Assembly (NCBI RefSeq): GCF_900696085.1
Contig: NZ_CAADFC020000013.1
Span: 186,001 to 250,000 of the forward strand
Direction: 5' to 3'
Source: Bradyrhizobium ivorense
GTDB lineage: Bacteria; Pseudomonadota; Alphaproteobacteria; Rhizobiales; Xanthobacteraceae
DNA: 64,000 nucleotides
In this document: one piece after another, positions 10,543 through 19,938 of the stretch
Position numbering within the stretch: the first letter of the stretch is position 1
Layout: each line of letters begins with the position of its first letter
Notes under the pieces: generated by a model
Told to the model about the DNA's origin: nothing
Databases searched by the model: none
What the model saw: only the letters and a program-made list of their open reading frames with translations
Position numbers and translations under genes: made by a program

Positions 10543-11087
10543 TGCCACGAATTGCGGCTCTAAAGCCGGAACAGGTGCCGGCCGATTCGAAACCGACCCT
10601 CGATATGTTCACCAAGAACATCGGGTTCACCCCAAATATGATGGCGACCTTCGCGGCAAGCCCGATCGCGTTCAACTCATGGGCTACCCTCCTCGGCTCC
10701 ATGAGCAATGCGCTCGACGTGAAGACGCGTGACAGCATCGGCCTCGCTGTCTCCGAAGTGCATGGCTGCAACTACTGCCTGACGGTTCACAGCTTTACGG
10801 CCGATCATATGGCCAAGCTGCCAGCCAATGAAATCATCCTCGCTCGGAAGGGCCATGCCAGCGACCTCAAGCGGGACGCCGCCATCCAGTTCGCACGCAA
10901 AGTCGCCGAGACCCGCGGCAAGGTCGGTGACGCCGATCTGAAAGCCGTCCGCGACGCCGGCTACACAGATGCGAACCTCATCGAGATCGTCGCGCTGGTG
11001 GCCATGTACTCGCTGACGAACTTTTTCAATAACGTGTTCGATCCCGAGAAGGACTTTCCCGCCGTTGCGCCGGTTGGCTCGATCTGA
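10542..11087 (+). CDS. AhpD-like carboxymuconolactone decarboxylase-family peroxidase
   Basis: A 181-residue all-helical CMD/AhpD-fold protein. The active-site pattern of alkylhydroperoxidase AhpD is present: SEVHGCNYCLTVH, a Glu, two Cys in CxxC and a His three residues on. This supports thiol peroxidase or disulfide reductase activity rather than gamma-carboxymuconolactone decarboxylation. The ATG at 10542 overlaps the stop of the upstream fragment by one base, which suggests translational coupling. The sequence ends naturally with FPAVAPVGSI. Neighbours OsmC and MsrA/B support an oxidative-stress role. The electron donor is unknown. Confidence 0.85.
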   Translation: MPRIAALKPEQVPADSKPTLDMFTKNIGFTPNMMATFAASPIAFNSWATLLGSMSNALDVKTRDSIGLAVSEVHGCNYCLTVHSFTADHMAKLPANEIILARKGHASDLKRDAAIQFARKVAETRGKVGDADLKAVRDAGYTDANLIEIVALVAMYSLTNFFNNVFDPEKDFPAVAPVGSI

Positions 11088-11299
11088 ACTCTATCCGGTC
11101 GCAACGAAAGACTCTTGGGAATGCGTCCCTGGCTTTTGGTAATTGCCGACAAGGTTGCGATACGGCGTGAACTCCGGCTCCCTCCGCTTCATTGAGGCGA
11201 TCGAGATCGTCTTCAAACCCCCACCAGCGATCTATCAAGCCGAACGGCTCGAGCCTGGGTTGGATCGGCTCGAACTCATAGCATGGAAAGGAATGAGAA

Positions 11300-11581
11300 A
11301 TGGCAGTCGCCACATGGAATGGGACAGAGATAGCGGAATCGGAGAAAACAGTTATCGTTGAAGGCAACGACTACTTCCCGCCCGAGTCCGTCAATACGCA
11401 GTACCTTAAGCCGAGCTCGACGACCAGTTGGTGTCCTTGGAAGGGCCTTGCAAATTACTATTCGCTGATCGTCAACGGCAAAATCAACGAAGACGCAGCA
11501 TGGTGTTACGTCGAGCCGTCGAATGCAGCAGCGGCGATCAAAGGCCACATCGCATTCTGGAAAGGTGTGGATGTTAGGTAG
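11300..11581 (+). CDS. DUF427-family small protein
   Basis: A 93-residue protein that matches the DUF427 pattern: NDYFPPESVN, followed by TTSWCPWKGLANYYSL and a closing WKGVDVR. The family is a small beta-rich fold of unknown biochemical role, common in soil bacteria. The ATG at 11300 is preceded by GGAAAGGAATGAGAA, a plausible ribosome-binding stretch. It lies on the same strand as the AhpD-like gene but 212 bases downstream, so it probably has its own promoter. No catalytic residue can be assigned beyond the single conserved Cys and Trp. Confidence 0.85.
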   Translation: MAVATWNGTEIAESEKTVIVEGNDYFPPESVNTQYLKPSSTTSWCPWKGLANYYSLIVNGKINEDAAWCYVEPSNAAAAIKGHIAFWKGVDVR

Positions 11582-11731
11582 TCGACCGGCGGTCGTCATC
11601 ACTGGATTACCATCCAGATATGATGCCGGCACATAAATGGGCAGCAATTCGACGATCGGCTGCTCAGTAGCGGATGAGTCCGAACGGGCCGAATAGCCCG
11701 TCCGCAGCCACTGCCTGGCGCAGCGAGCAGG

Positions 11732-12139
11732 TCATTTGACGGGCGTGGTCAGCGCCTTGTCGTTGGCGTCGAGGACGAAGACAGCGAGCAGCTTTGCCGG
11801 CTCTGTCTTGCTCGCGTTGCGGCTGATCGAATGGGTCGCGCCCGGCGGTTCCGACCAGCTCTCACCTGCCCGATAGATGCGCGCCACGCCGTCATTCACC
11901 TTCGACTCGATCGCGCCCGAGATCACATAGGCGTAGATGAAAGCTGATTTCGCGTGGGTGTGGGACGGAGAGGCCGCGCCCGGCGCGTATTCGACCTCCA
12001 GGGCAATCAGCGACTTGCCGGGGATATTGGGAATGGTCGCCTCGAAATTCTTCGTGACGGTTTGTGCTTCGCTATCGCCGGCGGCCATCGAGAAGGCGAA
12101 GGCCGCGAAGGCGGCGGCGATAATGGCTTGGATCTTCAT
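11732..12139 (-). CDS. Secreted cupin-domain protein
   Basis: About 135 residues. The ATG at 12139 is chosen because AAGGAG lies six bases upstream; an ATG two codons earlier abuts the Shine-Dalgarno. The N-terminus is a clear Sec signal (MKIQAIIAAAFAAFAFSMAA, cleavage near GDSEAQ). The mature part is a single cupin barrel with HTH metal-ligand residues in SPSHTHAKSAFIYAYVISG and a later His in PPGATHSISRN. Cupins of this type bind a metal in the periplasm; the substrate is unknown. It follows the quinone oxidoreductase on the same strand with a 76-base gap, so co-transcription is possible. Confidence 0.85.
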   Translation of the reverse strand: MKIQAIIAAAFAAFAFSMAAGDSEAQTVTKNFEATIPNIPGKSLIALEVEYAPGAASPSHTHAKSAFIYAYVISGAIESKVNDGVARIYRAGESWSEPPGATHSISRNASKTEPAKLLAVFVLDANDKALTTPVK

Positions 12140-12215
12140 GGGCATCTCCTTCTGCGTATAGATTGATATTGCCGAACCGGCCACGAGCGCAGAACCCTTC
12201 TCCGTGCCCAAGTCC

Positions 12216-13133
12216 TCACGGGCGAACGCGAATGATGGTCTTCCCCTTGCGTCGCCCGGTCCGATTGAAGGCGGCGACGGCCTCGTCGAGGGTCGAGACG
12301 GTGCCGATGTTCGTCCGCAGTCGTCCGTCGCGCACCCGCTGGACGATCTCAGCCAGTTGGGCGCGATCGGACTCAACAACGAAGTCAATCGCCAGGCCGT
12401 CGGCGGGCCGCGCCTCGGTCGGCCCGGCGATGGTTACCAGTGTTCCTCCGGCCCGAATCAGGCCGGCGGACCGCTTCACTATGTCCCCGCCGAAGACATC
12501 GAAAACCAGATCGACTGGGCCGACGTCTTTTAGAGCGTCGTTCTCCAGGTCGACGAACTCATTCGCGCCGAGGTCGAGCACAGCCTGACGGTCGGCAGCG
12601 CGTCCGGTGCCGATGACGTAGGCGCCAACCTCACGTGCGAATTGCGTCACCACCGAACCGACTACGCCGGCCGCGCCGTGCGCAAGGACGCTCTGCCCTG
12701 CCCGAACGCGGCCGTGCACGAACAGTCCCTGCCACGCGGTCAGGCCCGGCATCGGCAGGCTCGCGCCCACCGTGAAGTCGACGTCGCCCGGCAGCGGTGC
12801 GAGGTTGCGCGCCTCAACGGCCACATACTCGGCCAGCGTGCCATCGCGAGTCCAGTCCGTGAGGCCGAACACCCGCTGCCCAACCGACAGCCCCGTCGTG
12901 CCATAGCCGCGGGCGGTGACAACTCCGGCCAGCTCGTGCCCAGGGATCGACGGCGTTCGGTCACGATCGAGGCGGTCGGTCCAGGTCGGGGGCCACGTCA
13001 GCTCATCCCAAGTGAATCCCGATGCATGAACCTGAACGACGACATCGTTGATCGCTGGCCGCGGCTCGGGCCGCTCCACCAGCTTCATCCCGGCCGTTCC
13101 GGCGGCCTGGTCCGTTACCACAATCGCCTTCAT
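12216..13133 (-). CDS. NADP-dependent quinone oxidoreductase-like protein (MDR superfamily)
   Basis: A 305-residue zinc-independent medium-chain dehydrogenase/reductase. The N-terminal GroES-like domain includes IPGHELAGVV. The Rossmann domain has the NADPH-binding motif AHGAAGVVGSVVTQFA, and the C-terminus is KGKTIIRVRP. Such enzymes reduce quinones or reactive alkenals with NADPH, which suits the surrounding detoxification genes. The ATG at 13133 is preceded by GAGGAGATAATTCAC, a good Shine-Dalgarno. A fragment of a near relative lies at 10330-10542. It is divergent from the MFS gene at 13545; the 411-base intergenic region contains motif copy B oriented toward the MFS gene. Confidence 0.9.
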   Translation of the reverse strand: MKAIVVTDQAAGTAGMKLVERPEPRPAINDVVVQVHASGFTWDELTWPPTWTDRLDRDRTPSIPGHELAGVVTARGYGTTGLSVGQRVFGLTDWTRDGTLAEYVAVEARNLAPLPGDVDFTVGASLPMPGLTAWQGLFVHGRVRAGQSVLAHGAAGVVGSVVTQFAREVGAYVIGTGRAADRQAVLDLGANEFVDLENDALKDVGPVDLVFDVFGGDIVKRSAGLIRAGGTLVTIAGPTEARPADGLAIDFVVESDRAQLAEIVQRVRDGRLRTNIGTVSTLDEAVAAFNRTGRRKGKTIIRVRP

Positions 13134-13438
13134 GTGAATTATCTCCTCGGTTGTTTGCCCCTTTGCTGGATATGTTCCAGTGATAAAGGCCCGTTCGACA
13201 TCGCTTGCCAGCGGCCATGGGTAGCTTCCGAAAGCGAAGATGGAACGGCGGCTTTATGGTCCAGCACTCGACGAAATCTGCGACAACGGCACCGATTGAT
13301 CGCAGCGCGGGACGAAATTTTCCAATAGCCGGTATGTATGGTTTCTATTGCAGCGGGGAATATTGCTGCGACAATCTCTTGCCATTCTTGAATCAAGACA
13401 GTTGCACAGGCCATGACGACATCCCGCGCGGCAAGGCA

Positions 13439-13479
13439 ATAACGATCGTCTATCGATTCTATGGCAAGAGGTGACTTCC
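13439..13479 (+). repeat. 41-bp dispersed motif, copy B (upstream of MFS pump)
   Basis: Begins ATAACG, continues TATCGATTCTATGGCA and ends AGAGGTGACTTCC, 65 bases before the MFS ATG and co-oriented with it. The half-sites ATCG and CGAT flank a 5-base spacer; in copies C and D the same positions are GTCG and CGAC, so the pairing is kept. A much weaker resemblance lies at 13325-13365. Confidence 0.85.
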
Positions 13480-13544
13480 CTCGCCGGTGGGCGACCGTCA
13501 CAGTGTGAGACTGCTGGCAGAAGCACCTACAATCGAGACCGCAA

Positions 13545-15041
13545 ATGACCACTCTTGCAAGTCAGCGAGCTTGCCACCACGAGGCGCAGCCGTTTGTAGA
13601 GCAGTGCAGCCGCGGCGTTATCGATGGTCAACCCTGCCCGCGGGAGCTCGGTCGGGAAGTGCCGCCTCGTCGGGGCATGGTGCTCACGGCCTGCGTGCTC
13701 GCGTCCTCCATGGCGTTCATCGATGCGACCGCGCTGCCCGTTGCGTTGCCGAGATTGCGCGCCGATTTCGGCGCGGACCTCGCCTCCGTTCAATGGGTTC
13801 TCAACGGATATATGCTGGCGCTCGCCTCGCTGACATTGATCGGCGGCGCCCTCGCGGATGTTTATGGCAAGGCGCGCATGCTCGCGCTAGGCTGCGTCCT
13901 GTTCGGTCTGGCGTCCGCGGCCTGCGCGCTGGCGCCTTCGTCGGCCTGGCTGATCGCCGCCCGCGTCGCGCAGGGAGCGGCCGCAGCGATCGTCACGCCT
14001 GCCAGCCTCGCCCTGATTGGGGCCACGTATCCGCGCGCGGAGCGGAACCGGGCGATCGGCATATGGGCGGCGGCATCGGCACTCACTACCGCCGGAGGTC
14101 CTGTGCTAGGCGGTTGGCTGACCGAGACTTTTGGCTGGCCATCCGTGTTCTGGATCAATCCGCCGATCGCGGTCGTAGCAGTAGGAGTTCTGCTTGCCTT
14201 CGCGCCCAAAGATGACCGCATCCAGCGCAGGTTCGACGTGATCGGCGCCGCGATCCTAGCTTCGGCGCTCGGGGCGCTCGCCTGGGCGCTCAGCCAGATT
14301 GGCCCCAGTGACGCTCGGGCGCCGGCGGGCGCTCCAGCCGCGCCGGGCACGGTGCTCACGATCGTCGCTGGGCTCGGCATTGTCGGTCTCGCCGTCTATG
14401 CGTTGTGGGAGCGCAGAAGCAAACACCCGATGACGCCACCTCGCCTGGTGGAGAACCGCGCCTTCCTCGGGCTGAATGTCGCGACACTGATGATCTATGG
14501 GGCGGTTTCGATCATGTTCTTCCTGCTCCCGTTCGATCTCGTCGACCGCCGCGCCCTGCCGGCGACCGATGCCGGCGTGGCTTTTCTGCCCTTCGCGCTC
14601 GGCGTCGGACTCTTGTCGGGCGTATTCGGCGGGTTGGCGGACAAGATTGGCGCGCGGGCCATGCTCATCGCGGGGCCTACTGGTGCGGCGCTTGCTTATA
14701 TTTGGATGGCGCTCAGCCAGGAACAATCCCTGATGCTCGGCGTGATCGGGCCCATGACACTGCTTGGCCTGTCCTTCGCCGTGCTCGTGGCACCGCTCAC
14801 CGAGTCCGTCCTGTCGAGCGTTGACCAGACGGACGAAGGGCTTGCCTCCGGCATCAACAATGCAGCGAGTCGGATTGCGCAGCTCGCCGGCGTAGCACTG
14901 GCCGCCGGTGTCGCGTCTTTCGAGTCTGGCTACGAAGTCGGCCTCGCCATAGCCGCCATGACCTCGATCGGCGGCGCCTTTACAATTGCAATAACCCCGA
15001 CCCCGGCTGCGGTGAAAGCGGGCGGCTCGGAAGCGGTCTAG
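13545..15041 (+). CDS. MFS multidrug efflux transporter, DHA2 (EmrB/QacA-like)
   Basis: 498 residues with about 14 hydrophobic segments, typical of the DHA2 drug/proton antiporters. Motif A-like GGALADVYGKARMLALG follows TM2, and motif C-like GGPVLGGWLTETFGWPSVFWINPP lies in TM5-6. Export of toxic organic compounds through the inner membrane is the expected role. The ATG at 13545 gives a hydrophilic 44-residue leader; ATG 13677 (MVLTACVLASSMAFIDATA) would start just before TM1 and is an alternative. The gene has motif copy B 65 bases upstream and stands divergent from the quinone oxidoreductase. No adaptor gene is next to it. Confidence 0.9.
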   Translation: MTTLASQRACHHEAQPFVEQCSRGVIDGQPCPRELGREVPPRRGMVLTACVLASSMAFIDATALPVALPRLRADFGADLASVQWVLNGYMLALASLTLIGGALADVYGKARMLALGCVLFGLASAACALAPSSAWLIAARVAQGAAAAIVTPASLALIGATYPRAERNRAIGIWAAASALTTAGGPVLGGWLTETFGWPSVFWINPPIAVVAVGVLLAFAPKDDRIQRRFDVIGAAILASALGALAWALSQIGPSDARAPAGAPAAPGTVLTIVAGLGIVGLAVYALWERRSKHPMTPPRLVENRAFLGLNVATLMIYGAVSIMFFLLPFDLVDRRALPATDAGVAFLPFALGVGLLSGVFGGLADKIGARAMLIAGPTGAALAYIWMALSQEQSLMLGVIGPMTLLGLSFAVLVAPLTESVLSSVDQTDEGLASGINNAASRIAQLAGVALAAGVASFESGYEVGLAIAAMTSIGGAFTIAITPTPAAVKAGGSEAV

Positions 15042-15276
15042 AAAGCATAAACCTCGCTGACAGCCTTAACGTCGCCGAAGCGGTGATGGGAGAGCGGAGT
15101 GTCCCAGCCCACGCTCACCCAGGCTAGCGACGACCCGCGCCTGACGCTCGTCTATGGCCTGCCGGATCGATGCACTAGTGCGCGCACGTCGAATTCCACG
15201 GGGCCGCGAATGGACCCGCGCCAGGCCTCATGAAGCGCGTCGCCGTGAATAGCGTCGGGATGCAGCCCGAATACGC

Positions 15277-16089
15277 TTATACTCTCGTCCAGGCACAATA
15301 CTGCTGCGCAAACGTGATCTGGCTTCGCGCCGAGGTGACGGCTTCGCGTAAGCGGTCTTCCAGCGTATTCAGATCGATCTTTTCCGCATCGATCGAACTT
15401 CCGCTTTCGAGGCGCGGCAATAGGCTGCGCAATGTGAGCGTCGCCCATGCGTAGAGCGGCGAGGCGGACCCGCCGCCGGTTGGCGTTTCAGAAAAGATCG
15501 TGGGCAGATCGAGGCCGGCGTTGCTGAAATGTTCGATGAAGCGGGCGCCTGCATCTGCATGGGACATCCCCGTAGCGAAGCCGGCAACAATCCAGCTCCA
15601 GACTTCGTGCCAGAGCGGGACACGGGGAAGCGAATGGATATCGCCGAAGCACTGCACTTCATGAAAAGCCACGATCGCTCCCCGGCGCGCGTAAGACGCC
15701 GCCAAGCGGATAAATTCGGCTGGTTCGCTTTGATGAACCAGCACGTAACGGGCAACAACCATATCGATCGAGCGTGGAGCGAGATTGGCACGTGAACTTT
15801 CGAAGAATTCAATATTGGTGTAACCAGCGTCGCCGGCGCGTTCGCGCGCTGTGATCAAAATATCGGGGTTGCGGTCGAGACCAATGACCGATCCGCTCGG
15901 CCCCACCATGTCCGCCGCGAGCATGGTCACGTCCCCAGCTCCGCAACCAAGATCAAGCACACGCATGCCCGGCGATAGACCTGCCTCGCGCAACAGCCGG
16001 TGAGTGATCGGACGAATGATGGCCGACTGTAGTTGAAGTCGATTCTCTTCTTGTCGGGTATGTCCCAACACGTACCTTACATCCTGCAT
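15277..16089 (-). CDS. Class I SAM-dependent methyltransferase
   Basis: 270 residues with the Rossmann-type methyltransferase core. Motif I is VLDLGCGAGDVTML (residues about 44-57), followed by the acidic ribose-binding loop VIGLDRNPDIL and a motif IV-like region VVARYVLVHQ. The N-terminus, MQDVRYVLGHTRQEENRLQ, is that of the UbiE/Methyltransf_11-like small-molecule group common in actinobacteria and rhizobia. The acceptor substrate cannot be told. It is monocistronic, convergent with the MFS gene at 13545. The 235-base gap to that gene shows no further gene. Confidence 0.88.
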   Translation of the reverse strand: MQDVRYVLGHTRQEENRLQLQSAIIRPITHRLLREAGLSPGMRVLDLGCGAGDVTMLAADMVGPSGSVIGLDRNPDILITARERAGDAGYTNIEFFESSRANLAPRSIDMVVARYVLVHQSEPAEFIRLAASYARRGAIVAFHEVQCFGDIHSLPRVPLWHEVWSWIVAGFATGMSHADAGARFIEHFSNAGLDLPTIFSETPTGGGSASPLYAWATLTLRSLLPRLESGSSIDAEKIDLNTLEDRLREAVTSARSQITFAQQYCAWTRV

Positions 16090-16452
16090 ATCAATCTCGT
16101 CGTATTCGCGCCCCGTGTCCGACCTAGTGCTTCAGTGATCGAGCACCAGATCGGGAACGGACAAGATATGTGATGCAGTTTCGAACATCGAGGTTTGAGC
16201 AGCTCATTTCAATCGAAAAACTCAGCCGCGAGAACTCTGACTAGCGCAGCCGATTTTTTGCGACAGAGTTCATTGAAAATTCAGCGCTGCCGAGTTTGTC
16301 GGGACTCAGGATTTCCGCGACATTCAACCGCGTGACCGCGGCGGGCGCTTCATAGTCAAGAGTTCCGTCACCTCATGCCGATCATCGGCGTCCGCGCGCC
16401 AATGCGATCGCCGATCAGCTCCGCACAGTGCAGGTAGGACGCACCAGAGGCC
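16090..16452. other. Intergenic region, no recognised gene
   Basis: About 360 bases between the methyltransferase start and the end of the frameshifted MFS gene, both minus strand. Open stretches exist on the minus strand but lack starts and known motifs. No 41-bp motif copy, hairpin or FNR box is seen. Confidence 0.5.
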
Positions 16453-17798
16453 TCAACTCCATCTGAACCGGCGAGCGCTGCTGGTAGCTGCTCCTATCAA
16501 AGCGAAGGCCATTCCGGCGACCAGGCAAAAGACCACGCCATGATCTCCGCCCAAGCCGAACATCAATGAGACCAAGGCGGAACCAAGTGACCATCCGACG
16601 TAGCGAGCCGCGGCATTCATCCCACTCGCAGCCCCGCTACGCCCTATGGGTCCAGCCGTCATCATCGCAGTGTTGTTCGGGGTCTGGAAAAGGCCAAAGC
16701 CGATACCGCAAAGGGCGAGTCGCCATTCGACGTCCCATTTCGCCGGAGTGGCCGGCAAGAAGACCATCAGGAGCAAGCCGCCCGCCAACAACGCCAAACC
16801 AATGCTACAAATAACCGAGGCAGGGTAGCGCATTGTCAAGCGGCCGGCGATTGGAGCCGTGATGGCGGTCATGAACGGCCAGGGCGTCAAGAGAACGCCT
16901 GTTTCCACGGCCGAAAGATGCATCCCCGCCTCAAACAAAAACGGCAAGGAGACGTAAGCCAGAATTTGGGCGGCATAGGAGCAGACAGATGTCCACACCG
17001 ATAGGCTAAACAGAGGTATGCGCAAAAGATCGAACGGCAACATTGGCCTAGGGTGCCGGAGCTGTTGTCGAACGAAGAGACCAAAGCAGAAGAGACCGGC
17101 GACGATCTCTCCCATCGCAATACACCCATCGCCAATACCCAGCGTACCGACGCCAACGACAAAAAGCCCGAACGCTAACGCATTGAGAGCGGTCCCGATC
17201 AGATCGAGAGGGAGAGTAACCCGAACGTCTGATGGTGCGGCGGCAATAAATAGCGGTACCGCGAGGCCGAACGGCACATTCACCAGAAACAACCAGGGCC
17301 ATTTTGCCACGGCAAGTATTGTCGCGGCGATGGTCGGACCCAATGCTCCAGGTATCGCCACCGCCAGTGCGACCAAGGCGAGACCTTACCGACGATGCGG
17401 CGCGGATAGATCACGCGTACAAATGCAACGCCGGCCACAGAAACCCCGGCGGCTCCGCTCCCCTGAATCAAGCGCGCACTCAACAGCATCGGCAACGTTG
17501 GCGCGAACGCGCAACCCAACGACGCGAGGACGAAAATAGCCAGGCCGGTGGCATAGACGCGTTTCATGCCGAATGATTCGACCAAACTTGCAATGGGCAG
17601 CAAGCAGACTGTTGCCGAAAGCTGATAGGCATTCACGACCCAAACGGTCGCCGCGTCGCTACTTGCGAATGTACGCGAGATATCTGGCAAGGCGATATTC
17701 ACGATCCCGCTTCCAAGGGAACTCAGACCAAGTCCAAGCAAGATGCTGAGCATCGCCCAGCGGCTCTTCGACGCCGTTACACATTCGAGGCTACCCAT
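16453..17798 (-). pseudogene. Second MFS (DHA2-like) transporter, one-base frameshift
   Basis: The 5' part from ATG 17798 (MGSLECVTASKSRWAMLSIL) covers the first five or so membrane segments to YPRRIVGK near 17385. There the frame breaks. The expected continuation, GLALVALAVAIPGALGPTIA, is one frame over and runs to the stop at 16453. Restoring one G in a G-run (AAGGG for AAGG near 17384) rejoins the parts to about 448 residues, a plausible DHA2-type length. A homopolymer indel is a common assembly error, so the gene could be intact in the cell. If the lesion is real, only a truncated product is made. The start at 17798 has GGAGA ten bases upstream. Confidence 0.85.
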
Positions 17799-17872
17799 CA
17801 GGATGCAATCTCCGGCGCATGACAACTACAATCTTGAAGGCATCGGCCAGCGTCACGCACCGCAGCCGCCTC

Positions 17873-18418
17873 TTACGAATAGTCACCGCCGCTCTGCTGA
17901 GTGAGGTTGCCGAGATAGTCGCGCTTCCCAATCTTCGCTCCGAGGTGTCGAAGGATCGCGTGCGCAATAGAGATGTGGAAGAAGAAGTCGGGCAGCACCA
18001 GGTGCCGGACATAGTCGTCGCCGCCGAACCACCCGCGCACGATGGGCGGCCTCAGCTCGTAGGTGTGGGACTGCGCGCCGGCAATCTCCTTCGGCTGCAC
18101 GCTTTGCAGGAAGCCGCGCGTCTCGAGGAGCCGCTCTTTCAATGCCGGGTACATCATCGGAGTGTTGCGGGGGGCCGGAGCGTCGCGCTGCATCAGCTTC
18201 GCCATGTGCGCGTCGACCTTGTTGCAACCTACGGAGAACTGTTCTCCGAAACTCAGCATGTCGGATGCGAGCCGCTCGCCAAGGATCCTCCCAGGCTCGA
18301 TCCCCCTGGTCCGCTCGAGCGCTTGAGCGTGGTCGAGATAGTCGTCCATCACGTTCAGTCCGTGCACCATGACAGGGACCGTGATGTCATAGACCGAGAA
18401 GGACACGTCGAACTCCAT
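17873..18418 (-). CDS. DUF1993-family protein
   Basis: 181 residues, helical, without signal peptide. It matches the DUF1993 pattern: an early VPVMVHGLNVMDDYLDHA, a central LASDMLSFGEQF and a late DFFFHISIAHAILRHLGAKIGKRDYLG. The family shares the DinB-like four-helix fold that often binds metal through spaced His residues; here H19, H30 and the HISIAH histidines are candidates (inference). The function is unknown, with frequent association with stress and detoxification genes. The ATG at 18418 begins MEFDVSFSVY. The gap of 161 bases to the P460 gene upstream leaves room for its own promoter. Confidence 0.85.
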   Translation of the reverse strand: MEFDVSFSVYDITVPVMVHGLNVMDDYLDHAQALERTRGIEPGRILGERLASDMLSFGEQFSVGCNKVDAHMAKLMQRDAPAPRNTPMMYPALKERLLETRGFLQSVQPKEIAGAQSHTYELRPPIVRGWFGGDDYVRHLVLPDFFFHISIAHAILRHLGAKIGKRDYLGNLTQQSGGDYS

Positions 18419-18579
18419 GCGCTCGTTTGTACTCTGAACGTAGGTCGGAGCCGAAAGGTCGATAACCGAAACTAATGTTCACAATAGGCTCTTCTTCCAG
18501 CTTGCTGCGCCAACTTGCGGGATTCGACATTACCTCCGCGAAACTTCGGCGAGCAGAGAACGCCCATGCATAAGGTCGC

Positions 18580-19155
18580 CTAATGACGCAGGACGGGATA
18601 TCCATTCACATAGATCCAGTTCGTGGCCTGGGCCGGCACGTGGCAGCCCTGGCAATCGGAATGGTAGTCCGTCGAGGTGGTCGTCAGCGGCTTGTCCGCG
18701 TCGAACCACGACCATCCCCACCCGTCGCCCCACAACGGGTTGCCGGGGTGCGTTCCCTTGCTGTCTTTCACCATGACGAACCAGCCCTGAAGCTTGTCGG
18801 CGTGGCTTACCGTGCCGGTGGTCATGTCGTTCGTCGAGGCCGCAAAGACCTCTTTCACCAGAACGGCGCCATCCGGGAAGTGGCCCGTCTTCCGATAGGC
18901 GTCGATCGCCCCCGGGGATGCGTAGACGGCGTGCATTTCCTTCGCGCCCTGGCCGCTGTCGGCGGCAATCGCCCAGCTGCCGAGCGCTTGGTAGAGGGTT
19001 CGGTAGCCCGCCGGCACGCGCAGGTGCCCGGCGGCGTCCACCACGTTCACGGTCGGGCCGGCCGGAGTAGATCCGCTGATCTGCGCGAGCGCTGCCACGG
19101 TGCCGGCGACCAACGAGACGGCGACAGCCACGCTAACAATCCTCGGTATTTTCAT
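18580..19155 (-). CDS. Cytochrome P460-family c-type heme protein
   Basis: 191 residues. The N-terminal Sec signal is MKIPRIVSVAVAVSLVAGTV with cleavage after ALA. The mature part follows the P460 layout: VPAGYRTLYQALGSWAI, ending in the heme-binding CQGCH within YHSDCQGCHVPAQATNWIYV. P460 proteins use a cross-linked c heme in the periplasm to oxidise hydroxylamine or reduce/oxidise NO species; some homologues have an unknown role. Which applies here depends on a cross-linking Lys/Tyr I cannot place with certainty. The ATG at 19155 is preceded by AAAGGAGACCCACA, a strong Shine-Dalgarno. It stands alone in the stress patchwork. Confidence 0.88.
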   Translation of the reverse strand: MKIPRIVSVAVAVSLVAGTVAALAQISGSTPAGPTVNVVDAAGHLRVPAGYRTLYQALGSWAIAADSGQGAKEMHAVYASPGAIDAYRKTGHFPDGAVLVKEVFAASTNDMTTGTVSHADKLQGWFVMVKDSKGTHPGNPLWGDGWGWSWFDADKPLTTTSTDYHSDCQGCHVPAQATNWIYVNGYPVLRH

Positions 19156-19431
19156 TGTGGGTCTCCTTTGCGCTCGCGCGCGGCACGGTGGCTCGGCGCA
19201 ACGGCTCTAATCACTGTTTCAATCGCTGAAGCCGACGGCGTGTCCTCGGCCGGCCTGAGCAACCCCAAAGATCGGACGCCGACGACGAGATTAGAAATTC
19301 CCCTTGGACATGCATTTGATAGGCGCGAGGTATCGTCGTCCAAAAGCGCCGTGCGCCGGCATCCCGTCCGTCCGCGATCAGCCTTCGCGGAGCGCGCTGT
19401 ACTCGAGATGCCTGGCCACCTTCGGCCTCCC

Positions 19432-19635
19432 TCACTCGGACGTGGAAGCGGCCTGGCGCAGCGACGCCAGGATTTGCGCCGGCTCCTCCCGTATTGTGAA
19501 GTCGGGCTCGACGAACGCGCTGCGGATCCGGCCTTGTGCGTCGATCACGTAGGTCGCGGGAATAAGCAACATCCACACCGGTGACCCATGCCGGGCGCCG
19601 AAGGCGAGGAAGTAGCGAACTTGATGAAGCTTCAT
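19432..19635 (-). pseudogene. Chimeric remnant: LysR-type start joined to a redoxin C-terminus
   Basis: The frame opens at ATG 19635 with MKLHQVRYFLA, the classical first residues of a LysR-family regulator. Within about 15 residues it changes to WMLLIPATYVIDAQGRIRSA followed by FVEPDFTIREEPAQILASL, which is the C-terminal end of an AhpC/TSA-type peroxiredoxin (thioredoxin fold, cis-Pro loop onward). Neither the HTH domain nor the peroxidatic Cys is present. It is best read as debris from two genes joined by deletion. The flanking bases 19156-19431 and 19636-19938 contain no further recognisable gene. Confidence 0.65.
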
Positions 19636-19938
19636 GCGTTGTGTTTCGCCGTCAAGTTGCGGCTGCCGATACCGACGAGCCTTCCCGACGACGTGACGGG
19701 CACGTCGAATCATAGGGCGTAGATGCCACTTGCGTGCACGCGTTGGAACGGCAGGTCTGTTGTTTTGGACGCACGGACACGCTTTCAGGAACTTCTGAGA
19801 GCCGAGCCAGTGCGTGCGAAGTGGGCAAGAACCGGACGGGGTTAGGCGAGTCATAGTCCGGAGAACCTACGCTCGGCGGGTTGGCGCTATCCGCTGGCAG
19901 GCACCACGATTTGGCTGGCCCTGCCCAACGGAGCGGTG

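Noticed and set aside
13325..13365. Sixth copy of the 41-bp motif
   Set aside because: Only about 22 of 41 bases match and the ATAACG and AGAGGTGA ends are lost; chance cannot be excluded.
18455..18485. Further motif copy upstream of the DUF1993 gene
   Set aside because: Only GGTTATCGAC resembles the core (minus strand); the rest does not align.
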